This document shows, piece by piece, positions 26,655 through 36,959 of a stretch of DNA of 64,000 bases. A program made the translations under genes and the position numbers. Under the pieces are notes generated by a model. The model saw only the letters and a list, made by a program, of their open reading frames with translations, had not been told where the DNA came from and made no database searches. Each line of letters begins with the position of its first letter. Position 1 is the first letter of the stretch. This stretch comes from Mannheimia sp041807705 (lineage in GTDB: Bacteria; Pseudomonadota; Gammaproteobacteria; Enterobacterales; Pasteurellaceae): assembly GCF_041807705.1 (NCBI RefSeq), contig NZ_JBGTYY010000003.1:110578-174577 (forward strand). Direction: 5' to 3'.

Positions 26655-27743
26655 ATGTTACAGGTAAATGTAGAATTAAAAGAACGCCGCTATCCGATTA
26701 TTATTGGAGAGGGGCTACTTTCTCAAGCTGAGAGTTATTCGCCGTTAAAAGCAGGCGATAAAGTGATGATTGTTTCTAATCCAACCGTTGCTTTTCATTA
26801 CATTGATACTGTTACTCGCGCTTTAACTGAATTAGGTTGCCAAGTAGATTCGGTATTAATTCCCGATGGCGAAGAGCATAAAAATTTGGATTCATTAAAT
26901 CTGATTTTTACTGCCTTATTAGAAAAAAATCATAACCGTGATAGTACCTTAATTGCATTAGGGGGGGGGGTAATTGGCGATGTGGCAGGTTATGCCGCTG
27001 CTTCTTACCAACGTGGTATCCGTTTTATCCAAATCCCAACCACACTATTAGCACAGGTGGACTCTTCCGTTGGTGGTAAAACAGCGGTAAACCACCCGCT
27101 AGGCAAAAATATGATTGGGGCTTTCTATCAGCCTATTTCGGTGATTGTGGATACTGATACGCTGAAAACTTTACCAAAGCGTGAGGTAAGCGCTGGCTTA
27201 GCAGAAGTGATCAAATATGGTGCGATTTTTGATCTACCTTTCTTTGAATGGCTAGAAAATCATATTGATGATTTAGTGAGCTTAAAACAAGCTGAAATTG
27301 AGTACTGTATCCAACGCTGTTGTCAGCTCAAAGCAGATGTGGTTGCTCGTGATGAAACAGAAAAAGGCGATAGAGCATTATTAAATCTTGGGCATACTTT
27401 TGGACACGCCATTGAAGCTCGTATGGGCTATGGCGTATGGTTGCACGGCGAAGCCGTTTCTGTTGGTATGCTTGAAGCTGCTGCTTTATCGCACATTTTG
27501 GGCGATTTAAATGTGGAAGATGTGGCTCGTTTAGAAAAATTACTGGCAAGAGCCAATCTACCGACTATTTCGCCAGATGGTATGGAGCCTTTAGAATACC
27601 TGCCTTATATGTGGCGAGATAAAAAAGTGCTTGGTGGACAATTGCGTTTGATTTTACTGAAATCACTTGGTCAAGCTTATGTTTCAGCAAAAGCAACCGA
27701 AGAACAAGTACTGGCAGCTATCGAACGTTTCACCCAACGTTAA
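26655..27743 (+). CDS. aroB: 3-dehydroquinate synthase
   Basis: A 362-residue NAD- and metal-dependent enzyme making 3-dehydroquinate from DAHP. It shows PDGEEHKNLDS, the NAD-binding ALGGGVIGDVAGYAA, PTTLLAQVDSSVGGKT, and the metal ligands in LLNLGHTFGHAIEA. The GGGV codons form an uninterrupted run of ten G (26962-26971), which keeps the frame in this sequence but is unusually long for an essential-pathway gene and could slip. RBS AAGGAG upstream. It is in an aroK-aroB-dam operon. Confidence 0.96.
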   Translation: MLQVNVELKERRYPIIIGEGLLSQAESYSPLKAGDKVMIVSNPTVAFHYIDTVTRALTELGCQVDSVLIPDGEEHKNLDSLNLIFTALLEKNHNRDSTLIALGGGVIGDVAGYAAASYQRGIRFIQIPTTLLAQVDSSVGGKTAVNHPLGKNMIGAFYQPISVIVDTDTLKTLPKREVSAGLAEVIKYGAIFDLPFFEWLENHIDDLVSLKQAEIEYCIQRCCQLKADVVARDETEKGDRALLNLGHTFGHAIEARMGYGVWLHGEAVSVGMLEAAALSHILGDLNVEDVARLEKLLARANLPTISPDGMEPLEYLPYMWRDKKVLGGQLRLILLKSLGQAYVSAKATEEQVLAAIERFTQR

Positions 27744-27751
27744 AGATTTAA

Positions 27752-28579
27752 ATGAGTCATTCTAAACATCGAGCCTTTTTAAAATGGGCGGGCGGAAAAT
27801 ATCGCCTTATTCCAGATATCCAAACCCATTTGCCAAAAAAGGCTTGCTTAGTTGAGCCTTTTGTTGGTGCGGGTTCGGTATTTCTGAATACTGACTTTGA
27901 ACACTATATTCTTGCCGATATTAACCCTGATTTAATCAATCTTTTCAATGTGGTAAAAGCAGATGTTGAGCATTATATTGCTCAAACAAAATTGCTTTTT
28001 CTACACCCTAAAGCGAATACTGAAGCCTTTTATAAAGCACGCCGTGCGGAATTTAATCGCTCAAAAGATACCTTTCGCCGTTCGGTTATTTTCCTCTATT
28101 TAAATCGTTTTGGTTATAACGGGCTATGTCGTTATAACCAAAAAAAAGGGTATAATGTACCATTCGGGCGTTATAAAACTCACTATTTTCCTGAAAATGA
28201 ACTACGGTTTTTTGCAGAAAAAGCTCAAAAAGTGACTTTTATTTGTGCCGATTTTGAACAAGTGTTTGAGTTGGTAAAAAGCAGCCCAATGGATTGCGTT
28301 ATCTATTGCGATCCGCCTTACGCCCCTTTATTGCAAGAGACTAATTTTACGCAATATGCAGGTGGTGGCTTTAGTTTGTTCCAGCAAGCTCGCTTGGCAA
28401 ATCTCGCTCAAGAAATGAAAGAGCAGGGAATTCCGGTATTAATTTCAAATCACGACACTGATTTTACTCGGCTAATTTATCAATCCGCTCAAATCACTGA
28501 ATTGCAAGTACAACGTTCAATCGGGCAGAAGGCAGGTTCTAGAATTAAAGTTGGCGAGTTGTTTGCGTTATTTTCCTAA
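27752..28579 (+). CDS. dam: DNA adenine methyltransferase (GATC)
   Basis: A 275-residue N6-adenine methyltransferase. It has FLKWAGGKYRLIP (AdoMet site), FVGAGSVFLN, and the catalytic DPPYAP near residue 188. Dam methylates GATC and directs mismatch repair and replication timing. It begins 8 bases after aroB, as the third gene of the aroK-aroB-dam operon; E. coli has damX between, which is absent here. A single uptake-signal core lies downstream. Confidence 0.95.
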   Translation: MSHSKHRAFLKWAGGKYRLIPDIQTHLPKKACLVEPFVGAGSVFLNTDFEHYILADINPDLINLFNVVKADVEHYIAQTKLLFLHPKANTEAFYKARRAEFNRSKDTFRRSVIFLYLNRFGYNGLCRYNQKKGYNVPFGRYKTHYFPENELRFFAEKAQKVTFICADFEQVFELVKSSPMDCVIYCDPPYAPLLQETNFTQYAGGGFSLFQQARLANLAQEMKEQGIPVLISNHDTDFTRLIYQSAQITELQVQRSIGQKAGSRIKVGELFALFS

Positions 28580-28664
28580 TTATTTGTAAATTTTTCTCAA
28601 AATATGACCGCTTGTGTTTAGCATTTAAGCGTTATTTTTTATTTTTATGCCTGTGGAGTATCAA

Positions 28665-30023
28665 ATGGCAAATCAAAATGAAGAGCGTCAATCGTGGTCT
28701 AGCAGATTGGCATATATCATGACTGTTGCAGGAGCAACAGTAGGATTCGGAGCAACGTGGCGTTTTCCCTATTTAGTTGGTGAAAACGGCGGTGGTGCTT
28801 ATGTATTTCTATTCTGTATTGCAATGATTGTGATCGGCATTCCAATGATTTTAGTCGAAAATGTGATTGGCAGAAGAATGCGATTGAATGTAATTGATGC
28901 TTTTGGTGGTTCGGCAAATGGTAAAAAAATCTTGCCTGCGTGGAAAGTTCTAGGCTATATGGGGCTACTCGGGGCATTCGGCATTCTGGCATATTATATG
29001 GTGCTTGGTGGCTGGGTACTTAATTATATTGGTAGCTTGATTACAGGGAGCCTTAATCTCTCAACGCCTGTTACGGTAGAAACTACTTATCAGTTCTTCC
29101 AACAAGGTATTTTTAATAGCCCTGCGACCATTATTACTTATACCGCCATTTTTGTGCTGGTAAATTATTTTATTTTAGTGAAGGGAATTGTTGATGGTAT
29201 TGAGCGTTCGGTTAAATACCTGATGCCGATTCTATTTGTGTTTTTACTGGTAATGGTCATCCGCAATGTAACTTTACCGGGGGCAGTTGAAGGGATTAAA
29301 TTTTATTTGATGCCTGATTTCTCTAAAATCACGCCAAAACTGTTTGTGTTTGTATTAGGTCAGGTGTTTTTTGCATTAAGTCTGGGTTTTGGTGTGCTGA
29401 TTACGCTTTCAAGCTATTTAGATAAAAATGAAAACCTTGTTAAAACAGCAATCATTACAGGTGTAATGAATACGATTATTGCGGTGCTTGCCGGTTTTAT
29501 GATATTTCCATCGCTATTCAGCTTTGGTGTTGCTCCAAACTCTGGGCCAACATTAGTCTTCCAAAGTTTACCGATTGTGTTCTCAAATATGTGGGGCGGT
29601 ACGATTTTTGCGATTATTTTCTTTACTTTATTGGTTGTCGCGGCTTTAACCACTTCATTAACCATTTATGAAGTGATTATTACCTCACTTCAAGAAAAAG
29701 CAAATATCAGTCGCAAGAAAGCGATTTTTATTACCTTAGCAACCATTTTTGTATTAGGGAATATCCCATCTGCATTAAGTGATAATGTGCTAAAAGATGT
29801 GCAAATTATGGGTAAAAGCATTTTTGATGCTTTCGATTATATTAGTGGCAATATCCTATTTATCTTAACTGCATTGGGTAGTGCAATTTTTGTTGGATTT
29901 GTATTAAAAGATGAAGCAAAAGAAGAGCTTAGAGCAGGTAAAACATTGACTGCTATTTGGTTTAATTATGTTCGTTTTGTGATTCCTATCATTATTTTAG
30001 TGATTTTCTTTAATTCGCTATAG
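28665..30023 (+). CDS. Sodium-dependent (SNF/NSS family) transporter
   Basis: A 452-residue inner-membrane symporter with about 11-12 helices. The family signature GATVGFGATWRFPYLVGENGGGAY lies near residues 22-45; the Na+-binding segments SLGFGVLITLSSY and TTSLTIYEV follow. These transporters carry amino acids or related amines with sodium; the substrate cannot be told from sequence. The ATG at 28665 has GGAG six bases before it; an alternative ATG lies 18 bases upstream. It is followed by a strong terminator. Confidence 0.88.
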   Translation: MANQNEERQSWSSRLAYIMTVAGATVGFGATWRFPYLVGENGGGAYVFLFCIAMIVIGIPMILVENVIGRRMRLNVIDAFGGSANGKKILPAWKVLGYMGLLGAFGILAYYMVLGGWVLNYIGSLITGSLNLSTPVTVETTYQFFQQGIFNSPATIITYTAIFVLVNYFILVKGIVDGIERSVKYLMPILFVFLLVMVIRNVTLPGAVEGIKFYLMPDFSKITPKLFVFVLGQVFFALSLGFGVLITLSSYLDKNENLVKTAIITGVMNTIIAVLAGFMIFPSLFSFGVAPNSGPTLVFQSLPIVFSNMWGGTIFAIIFFTLLVVAALTTSLTIYEVIITSLQEKANISRKKAIFITLATIFVLGNIPSALSDNVLKDVQIMGKSIFDAFDYISGNILFILTALGSAIFVGFVLKDEAKEELRAGKTLTAIWFNYVRFVIPIIILVIFFNSL

Positions 30024-30046
30024 ATAGAGTGACGTGTATAAATAAA

Positions 30047-30078
30047 GCTGTTTGAAAGTGTATTCAAACAGCTTTTTT
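30047..30078 (+). terminator. Terminator after the sodium-dependent transporter
   Basis: GCTGTTTGAA (30047-30056) pairs with TTCAAACAGC (30063-30072), followed by six T. It lies between the convergent transporter genes. Confidence 0.9.
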
Positions 30079-30116
30079 ACATTTATAAGCGGTCAAAAAA
30101 ATTAATTTCTTTGCAA

Positions 30117-31504
30117 TTAATGCCAGGTCATCCAGAAGAAATAAGACAAGCAACCAATAATGGTTATACAGAAAATATTGAGGATAAGACCGACTTTAAC
30201 CATCTCACTTTGTTTGATGTAACCTGTTGCAAATACAATTGCATTTGGAGGGGTTGCAATAGGCAACATAAAGGCACAAGAAGCACCACAAGCAATGATT
30301 GCTGCTAATGAAATTGGTGGTAAACCGAGCGAATTTGCAACCGTAATAAAGATGGGTAGCATCAAGGCTGAACTTGCCGTATTTGATGTAAACTCAGTTA
30401 AAAATACAATAAAGCCTGTCATTACTAAGGTCATAATCAGCCAATGCTTTGTACCGATGTAATTTACAATAGTATCTGCCAAAATTTTACTTGCACCTGT
30501 CTCACGTAACACAATACTTAGCACTAACCCACCACCAAATAGCATTAGCACTCCCCATTCGGTACGTTCTTGAATTTCAGACCAAGTTGCAGTATTACAG
30601 ATACAAAGAGCCACAACTGCGATCATCGCAATGACAGCATCAAAATTTTTAATGGATTCTTTTAATGCTAAGCCATTGCGAATAAAAGGCTCAATATAGC
30701 TACTAAAAGCCAATAAAATCGCAGTAACGATAAAAATGATGAGAGTCGCAAGCTGTTTTCCATTGAGTTTTGAATCTTCAATTTCAATATTAAACGGCAC
30801 GTTAAAGTTTGGCTTTAGCATAACGAGTAAGCTGATAACCATTGCAATCATTAGCAAAATTGCAACAGGCATACCGTATGGAAGCCATTCAGAAAATGAG
30901 ATTTTAATTTGAGAAGCCAATAACGCATTTGGTGCAGAGCCAACTAATGTGCCAATACCGCCGATACTAGAACTAAAAGCAATACCTAATAGCACAAAAA
31001 CATAAAGATTGCGGTTAGTTTTAAGGTCAACTTTGTGCAGAATACCAAGAGTGAGTGGTAACATCATTGCGGCTACGGCAGTATTATTAATAAAGAGGGA
31101 GAGTAGGGCGGTTACAGCGAATAGGTAAATGACGGTGCGTTTTAAATTACCTTTGGCTAAGCGGATAACGTGATTAGCAATCCAAAGATCGATTTTTGGA
31201 TATTTAACACCGCTGCAATCACAAAGCCCCCGAAGAACATAAAAATAATTGGCTCTGAGAATGGAGCAAAAGCGGCTTTGGTTGATAGCACGTTAAGCCC
31301 AATCGCAAATATCGGCACCATCAAGGCAGTTACGGTAATATTAAAGGCTTCGGTCAGCCAAAGAATGCCGATGAAGACAAGCAGGGCTAAGTCCCTATTT
31401 TCTTGTTCATTGAACGGGAGAAATTGCAGTAATAGAAAGAAAATTACAATATCAACTGCAAGTATTATTAACCCTCTTAAAGGATTTTTAGCTGTGCTAG
31501 TCAT
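30117..31504 (-). pseudogene. SLC13/DASS-family anion:sodium symporter, frameshifted
   Basis: The two halves together form a normal 460-residue dicarboxylate or sulfate transporter of the divalent anion:sodium symporter family. The N-terminal frame stops at 31157 after FGLLITLSA. The other frame, unused by a start of its own until 31067, reads IDLWIANHVIRLAKG and then SLFINNTAVAAMMLP, the family's first SNT-like motif; the second (TEFTSNTASSALMLP) is near the end. A run of five A on the coding strand (31193-31197) with one more A restores one frame, so a one-base deletion is inferred. It may be a real pseudogene or a homopolymer sequencing error. Substrate unknown. Confidence 0.88.
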
Positions 31505-31666
31505 ATAAACTCCTAATTACTTTTTGTTATATTAAATCGAAGGTATTAGCACTATACCAAAAATTTTTGTTAAAAAGATTAAAAAATTGTAAAGGAAAAT
31601 ATTTTCAGGAAACGTATAAAAATTATCAATTTATTTGATCTAGGTTAGCCCAAAATGATTAGAAGC

Positions 31667-31675
31667 TGATATAAT
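31667..31675 (+). promoter_or_regulatory. Extended -10 promoter element upstream of pgk
   Basis: TGATATAAT combines a consensus TATAAT (31670-31675) with the upstream TG of an extended -10, 48 bases before the pgk start. No good -35 is visible. The rest of the 218-base gap between the SLC13 pseudogene and pgk shows no gene. Confidence 0.55.
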
Positions 31676-31722
31676 CAAGTCATTATCACTTTTTAAATTC
31701 AAATCATAAAGAGGAACAAACT

Positions 31723-32898
31723 ATGTCTGTTATTAAAATGACTGACCTTGATTTAGCGGGTAAACGTTTATTTATTCGTGCTGACCTTAATGTGCCGGTA
31801 AAAGATGGTAAAGTAACATCTGATGCTCGTATTGTGGCAACCATTCCTACATTAAAATTAGCTTTACAAAAAGGGGCTAAGGTAATGGTAACTTCTCACT
31901 TAGGTCGCCCGACTGAAGGCGTATTTGAAGAGGCAAACTCATTACAGCCTGTGGTTGATTACTTAAATGCTTCAGACTTAGGTGTTCCAGTACGTTTAGT
32001 GCGTGATTACTTAGATGGCGTTGAAGTAAACGAAAATGAAGTAGTTGTACTTGAAAATGTGCGTATCAATAAAGGTGAGAAGAAAAACGATCCTGAGCTT
32101 GCGAAAAAATATGCAGCACTTTGTGATGTTTTCGTAATGGACGCATTCGGTACAGCACACCGCGCTGAAGGTTCAACTTACGGCGTAGCAGAATATGCAC
32201 CTGTTGCTTGTGCTGGCCCATTATTAGCGGCTGAATTAGATGCATTAGGCAAAGCATTAAAAGAACCACAACGTCCAATGTTAGCGATTGTAGGTGGTTC
32301 AAAAGTTTCAACAAAATTAACCGTTCTTGATTCCCTTTCAAAAATTGCCGACCAATTAATTGTTGGTGGCGGTATCGCAAATACCTTTATCGCAGCAGAA
32401 GGTCACGCAGTTGGTAAATCATTATATGAAGAAGATTTAATTCCTGAAGCAAAACGTTTAGCACAAGCAACCAATATTCCAGTTCCTGTTGATGTACGTG
32501 TAGGTACAGAATTCTCTGAAACTGCACCGGCAACCGAAAAATCGGTAAACGAGGTTCAAGCAGATGAGTCTATTTTTGATATTGGCGATAAATCAGCTGA
32601 AGAATTAGCAAATATCATCAAATCAGCAAAAACCATTCTTTGGAACGGCCCAGTTGGTGTGTTTGAATTCCCGAACTTCCGTAAAGGAACTGAAGTAATT
32701 TCAAATGCGATTGCAGAAGCAACAGCAAACGGTGCATTCTCTATCGCAGGTGGTGGCGATACTTTAGCGGCTATCGATTTATTCGGCATTAAAGATAAAA
32801 TCTCATACATTTCAACTGGTGGCGGTGCATTCTTAGAATTTGTAGAAGGCAAAGTATTACCAGCCGTTGAAATTTTAGAGAAACGTGCTAACGGTTAA
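31723..32898 (+). CDS. pgk: Phosphoglycerate kinase
   Basis: A 391-residue glycolytic enzyme transferring phosphate from 1,3-bisphosphoglycerate to ADP. RLFIRADLNVPVKDG, TSHLGRPTEG, VVGGSKVSTKL, and the C-terminal GGGDTLAAI and STGGGAFLEF are all conserved. GAGGAAC precedes the ATG. fba follows after 84 bases, the usual pgk-fba order of enterics. Confidence 0.97.
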   Translation: MSVIKMTDLDLAGKRLFIRADLNVPVKDGKVTSDARIVATIPTLKLALQKGAKVMVTSHLGRPTEGVFEEANSLQPVVDYLNASDLGVPVRLVRDYLDGVEVNENEVVVLENVRINKGEKKNDPELAKKYAALCDVFVMDAFGTAHRAEGSTYGVAEYAPVACAGPLLAAELDALGKALKEPQRPMLAIVGGSKVSTKLTVLDSLSKIADQLIVGGGIANTFIAAEGHAVGKSLYEEDLIPEAKRLAQATNIPVPVDVRVGTEFSETAPATEKSVNEVQADESIFDIGDKSAEELANIIKSAKTILWNGPVGVFEFPNFRKGTEVISNAIAEATANGAFSIAGGGDTLAAIDLFGIKDKISYISTGGGAFLEFVEGKVLPAVEILEKRANG

Positions 32899-32982
32899 TA
32901 TTTGATTTATTGAACTGATGGCGTAAGCGTCCAGGCTTGCTCTATCAAAATATAGATTTTATTTATTATAAGGAAAAGCAAA

Positions 32983-34059
<1,077 letters not shown>

Positions 34060-34082
34060 TTTGCAAAGTTTTTAGCAAATTT

Positions 34083-34115
34083 GACCGCTTGTGAGTAAAC
34101 AAGCGGTCTTTTTTT
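34083..34115 (+). terminator. Uptake-signal hairpin after fba
   Basis: GACCGCTTGT (34083-34092) and ACAAGCGGTC (34099-34108), with a six-base loop, are followed by seven T. It separates fba from sapF. Confidence 0.9.
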
Positions 34116-34164
34116 ATTTATTTTTTGCGGTAAACTATTACTTTATTCCCAACTTATAAATATT

Positions 34165-34959
34165 ATGGCATTACTTGAAGCACACAACCTCAGCAAGCGT
34201 TTTATTGAGCGAACAGGATTGTTTCATAAGCAAGATTTCTATGCGGTTAAAGAGGTTTATTTTACCCTCAATAAGAAAGAAACATTGGCAATTATCGGCG
34301 AAAATGGAGCAGGTAAATCTACTTTAGCCAAAATGATTACTGGTATGGTAGAGCCAACCTCTGGGGAAATTATTTTTAGAGGTACACCGTTGCATTTTGG
34401 CGATTACAAATACCGTGCCAAACGTATTCGAATGATGTTTCAAGATCCAAATGATGCCTTTGATCCAAACTACAATATCGGGCAGATATTAGATGCTCCT
34501 TTGCGATTAGCAACTGATTTAAGCGAACAGGAACGAAACGAGCGTATTTTTAATACCTTAAAATTAGTGGGAATGTACCCTGAACATGCCCTGATTCCCA
34601 TTTCTGAAGCCTCAAGCGGACAAAAACAACGAGTTGCCTTTGCCAGAGCCTTAATTTTAGAACCCGAAATTATTATTGCTGATGACACAATAAACTCACT
34701 TGATTTCTCCGTTAAAACGCAACTGCTTAATTTAATGCTCAACGTGCAACAAAAACAAGGAATTGCTTACATTTACGTTGGACAAAATATTGGGCTAATT
34801 AAACATATTGCAGATAAAATAATGGTAATGCAAAACGGTGAAGTAGTAGAATACGGAAAAACAAGAGAGGTGTTACTTAATCCAGAACATCAAATAACTA
34901 AAAGATTGATTGAAAGTCACTTTGGAAAACCGCTGACGGAAAATGCTTGGCTTAGCTAA
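34165..34959 (+). CDS. sapF: Orphan SapF-like peptide ABC transporter ATPase
   Basis: A 264-residue single ABC cassette most like SapF of the Sap (antimicrobial-peptide, heme) uptake system: IIGENGAGKSTLAKM (Walker A at 45-52), PLHFGDYKYRAKRIRMMFQDP, and the ending HFGKPLTENAW. Two catalytic positions are changed. Walker B reads IIIADD, with Asp174 for the usual Glu, and the H-loop reads YVGQN, with Asn208 where E. coli SapF has His. No sapA, B, C or D is nearby, and it stands alone between the fba terminator and convergent aspA. It could complete a Sap complex encoded elsewhere or be a leftover. The frame is intact. Confidence 0.85.
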   Translation: MALLEAHNLSKRFIERTGLFHKQDFYAVKEVYFTLNKKETLAIIGENGAGKSTLAKMITGMVEPTSGEIIFRGTPLHFGDYKYRAKRIRMMFQDPNDAFDPNYNIGQILDAPLRLATDLSEQERNERIFNTLKLVGMYPEHALIPISEASSGQKQRVAFARALILEPEIIIADDTINSLDFSVKTQLLNLMLNVQQKQGIAYIYVGQNIGLIKHIADKIMVMQNGEVVEYGKTREVLLNPEHQITKRLIESHFGKPLTENAWLS

Positions 34960-35031
34960 ATAAAAATTAAATTAAAAATAATAGGACAGGCAGAATGATT
35001 AACTGCCAGCCCTATTTCTTACAGGAAGATT

Positions 35032-36459
35032 TTATTCATCCTCTGTAAAGCGTTTTGCTTTATAAGTTGGGTTCATTAGGTTCTCAACAGAAAGAATATC
35101 ATCTAATTGTTCTTCTGTGAGTAAGCCACGCTCTAGAACCACTTCACGCACGCTTCTGCCTGTGGTTGCACAGATTTTACCTACGATGTCTCCATTGTGG
35201 TGTCCGATAAATGGGTTGAGATAGGTTACAATACCGATTGAGCTAAACACATAGTTTTGGCAGATTTCACGGTTAGCTGTAATGCCATCAATACATTTAT
35301 CACGCAAGTTCACACAAGCGTTGGCAAGAATGTCGATAGACTCAAATATTGCTTGCCCGATAACAGGTTCCATTACGTTTAATTGTAATTGACCTGCTTC
35401 TGCAGCGAATGTTACGGTGGTGTCGTTACCGAACACTTTAAAGCAAACTTGGTTTACTACTTCTGGCACAACAGGGTTTACTTTTGCCGGCATAATAGAA
35501 GAACCTGCTTGAAGTTCTGGCAAGTTGATTTCATTTAAACCAGCACGCGGGCCTGATGAGAGCAAGCGTAAGTCGTTACATACTTTAGAGAGTTTTACCG
35601 CTGTGCGTTTTAATGCTCCGTGTACCATTACATAAGCACCGCAGTCTGAGGTGGCTTCAATTAAGTTTTCTGAGAGAACACAAGGAAGTTGGGTAACTTC
35701 AGCCAGATATTTCACCGCAAGTTGTGAATAGCCTTCAGGGGTATTTAAGCCTGTACCGATTGCAGTCGCCCCTAAGTTCACTTCAAGTAGTAACTCTGCT
35801 GTGCGTTTTAGGTTACGAACTTCTTCATCTAATAACACGGCAAAGGCTTGGAATTCTTGGCCAAGTGTCATCGGAACCGCATCTTGTAATTGGGTACGAC
35901 CCATTTTTAATACATCAGCAAATTCTTTTCCTTTATTTTCAAAAGCGGTTTTTAGGTAAGTAATTTTATCAATTAATTTGATAATGCTGTTATACACTGC
36001 AATACGGAAGCCCGTTGGGTAGGCATCGTTCGTTGATTGGCTAGCATTCACGTGATCCATCGGATTGACGATGTCGTATTTGCCTTTTTCTTCCCCTAAA
36101 ATTTCAAGGGCTAGATTGGCAATCACTTCATTGGTGTTCATATTTACCGATGTGCCAGCACCACCTTGATAAACATCAGATGGGAATTGGTCTAAACATC
36201 TGCCTTTTACTAATACTTCATCACAGGCTTGAACAATCGCATTTGCTACTTTTTTCGGAATTGCACCGAGTTCGCCATTTGCTAATGCAGTAGCTTTTTT
36301 AACCATTACCATACCACGCACAAATTCAGGTACGTCAGAAATAGTTACATTTGAAATATTAAAATTCTCAATCGCTCTTAATGTATGAATTCCCCAATAA
36401 GCCTCATTCGGCACTTCTCTTTCGCCTAGTAAATCGTGTTCAATACGTACATTTGACAT
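35032..36459 (-). CDS. aspA: Aspartate ammonia-lyase
   Basis: A 475-residue fumarase/aspartase superfamily enzyme splitting aspartate to fumarate and ammonia. It has the signature GSSIMPAKVNP, TSVNMNTNEV, and HVNASQSTNDAYPTG. It feeds fumarate to anaerobic respiration. GGAGATAAAA precedes the ATG. An FNR- or CRP-like palindrome lies about 70 bases upstream, consistent with anaerobic induction. Full length. Confidence 0.96.
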   Translation of the reverse strand: MSNVRIEHDLLGEREVPNEAYWGIHTLRAIENFNISNVTISDVPEFVRGMVMVKKATALANGELGAIPKKVANAIVQACDEVLVKGRCLDQFPSDVYQGGAGTSVNMNTNEVIANLALEILGEEKGKYDIVNPMDHVNASQSTNDAYPTGFRIAVYNSIIKLIDKITYLKTAFENKGKEFADVLKMGRTQLQDAVPMTLGQEFQAFAVLLDEEVRNLKRTAELLLEVNLGATAIGTGLNTPEGYSQLAVKYLAEVTQLPCVLSENLIEATSDCGAYVMVHGALKRTAVKLSKVCNDLRLLSSGPRAGLNEINLPELQAGSSIMPAKVNPVVPEVVNQVCFKVFGNDTTVTFAAEAGQLQLNVMEPVIGQAIFESIDILANACVNLRDKCIDGITANREICQNYVFSSIGIVTYLNPFIGHHNGDIVGKICATTGRSVREVVLERGLLTEEQLDDILSVENLMNPTYKAKRFTEDE

Positions 36460-36525
36460 TTTTATCTCCTTTAGTAGATAGAATTAAATTTTGCTAAATA
36501 ATACCTATTTTAAGGGATGAAAAAC

Positions 36526-36539
36526 GTGATCTACATCAA
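36526..36539 (-). promoter_or_regulatory. FNR/CRP-like site upstream of aspA
   Basis: GTGATCTACATCAA matches the FNR consensus TTGAT-N4-ATCAA at nine of ten positions and partly fits a CRP site. It is 67-80 bases before the aspA start, a suitable activator position for an anaerobically used gene. Which regulator binds is inference. Confidence 0.5.
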
Positions 36540-36609
36540 ATTTCTAAATAGCGGACTAGGATATAAATTGTGCTTTCGGATTAGAAAAACTAATGATAAA
36601 TTAAAGTGA

Positions 36610-36879
36610 TTACAACGCTAAATAAAAATAGGGCAAGCCAATTAACCAAGTGAAAGTGGAGAAGATAACTGCAATGTGAAAATACCAATGCTTAGTTTTA
36701 TGGCGGAAATATTTCATTGCTAAATAAGTGCCAATAGCACCACCTAAAAAGCAGAAAGAGAGTAGTGTAACTTCTGGTACTCGCCATTCTTTTTTGATTG
36801 ATTTCTGTTTATCGCTATACATTAAGTAAAAGGCACTTATATTCATTAGTGCGAAATAGGTGAACCAAAATAGTTTCAT
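36610..36879 (-). CDS. DUF1294 small membrane protein
   Basis: An 89-residue protein with three hydrophobic segments. The DUF1294 hallmarks are visible: an early DK (SDKQKS), WRVPEVTLL, GGAIGTYLAMKYFRHKT. Function unknown in the family. The start is the ATG at 36879, with AAAGGA upstream; an in-frame TTG two codons earlier is less likely. It lies between purM and aspA on the same strand but is separated from purM by a terminator. Confidence 0.75.
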   Translation of the reverse strand: MKLFWFTYFALMNISAFYLMYSDKQKSIKKEWRVPEVTLLSFCFLGGAIGTYLAMKYFRHKTKHWYFHIAVIFSTFTWLIGLPYFYLAL

Positions 36880-36894
36880 TTGCAATCCTTTGTA

Positions 36895-36937
36895 AAAAAT
36901 TAACCGCTTGTAACAACGATCTTACTACAAGCGGTTA
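36895..36937 (-). terminator. Uptake-signal terminator after purM
   Basis: TAACCGCTTGTA (36901-36912) and TACAAGCGGTTA (36926-36937) form a 12-bp stem; on the minus strand it is followed by ATTTTTTA. It ends the purM transcript. Confidence 0.85.
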
Positions 36938-36959
36938 AAAAAGTGATTTATTTTGCAAA

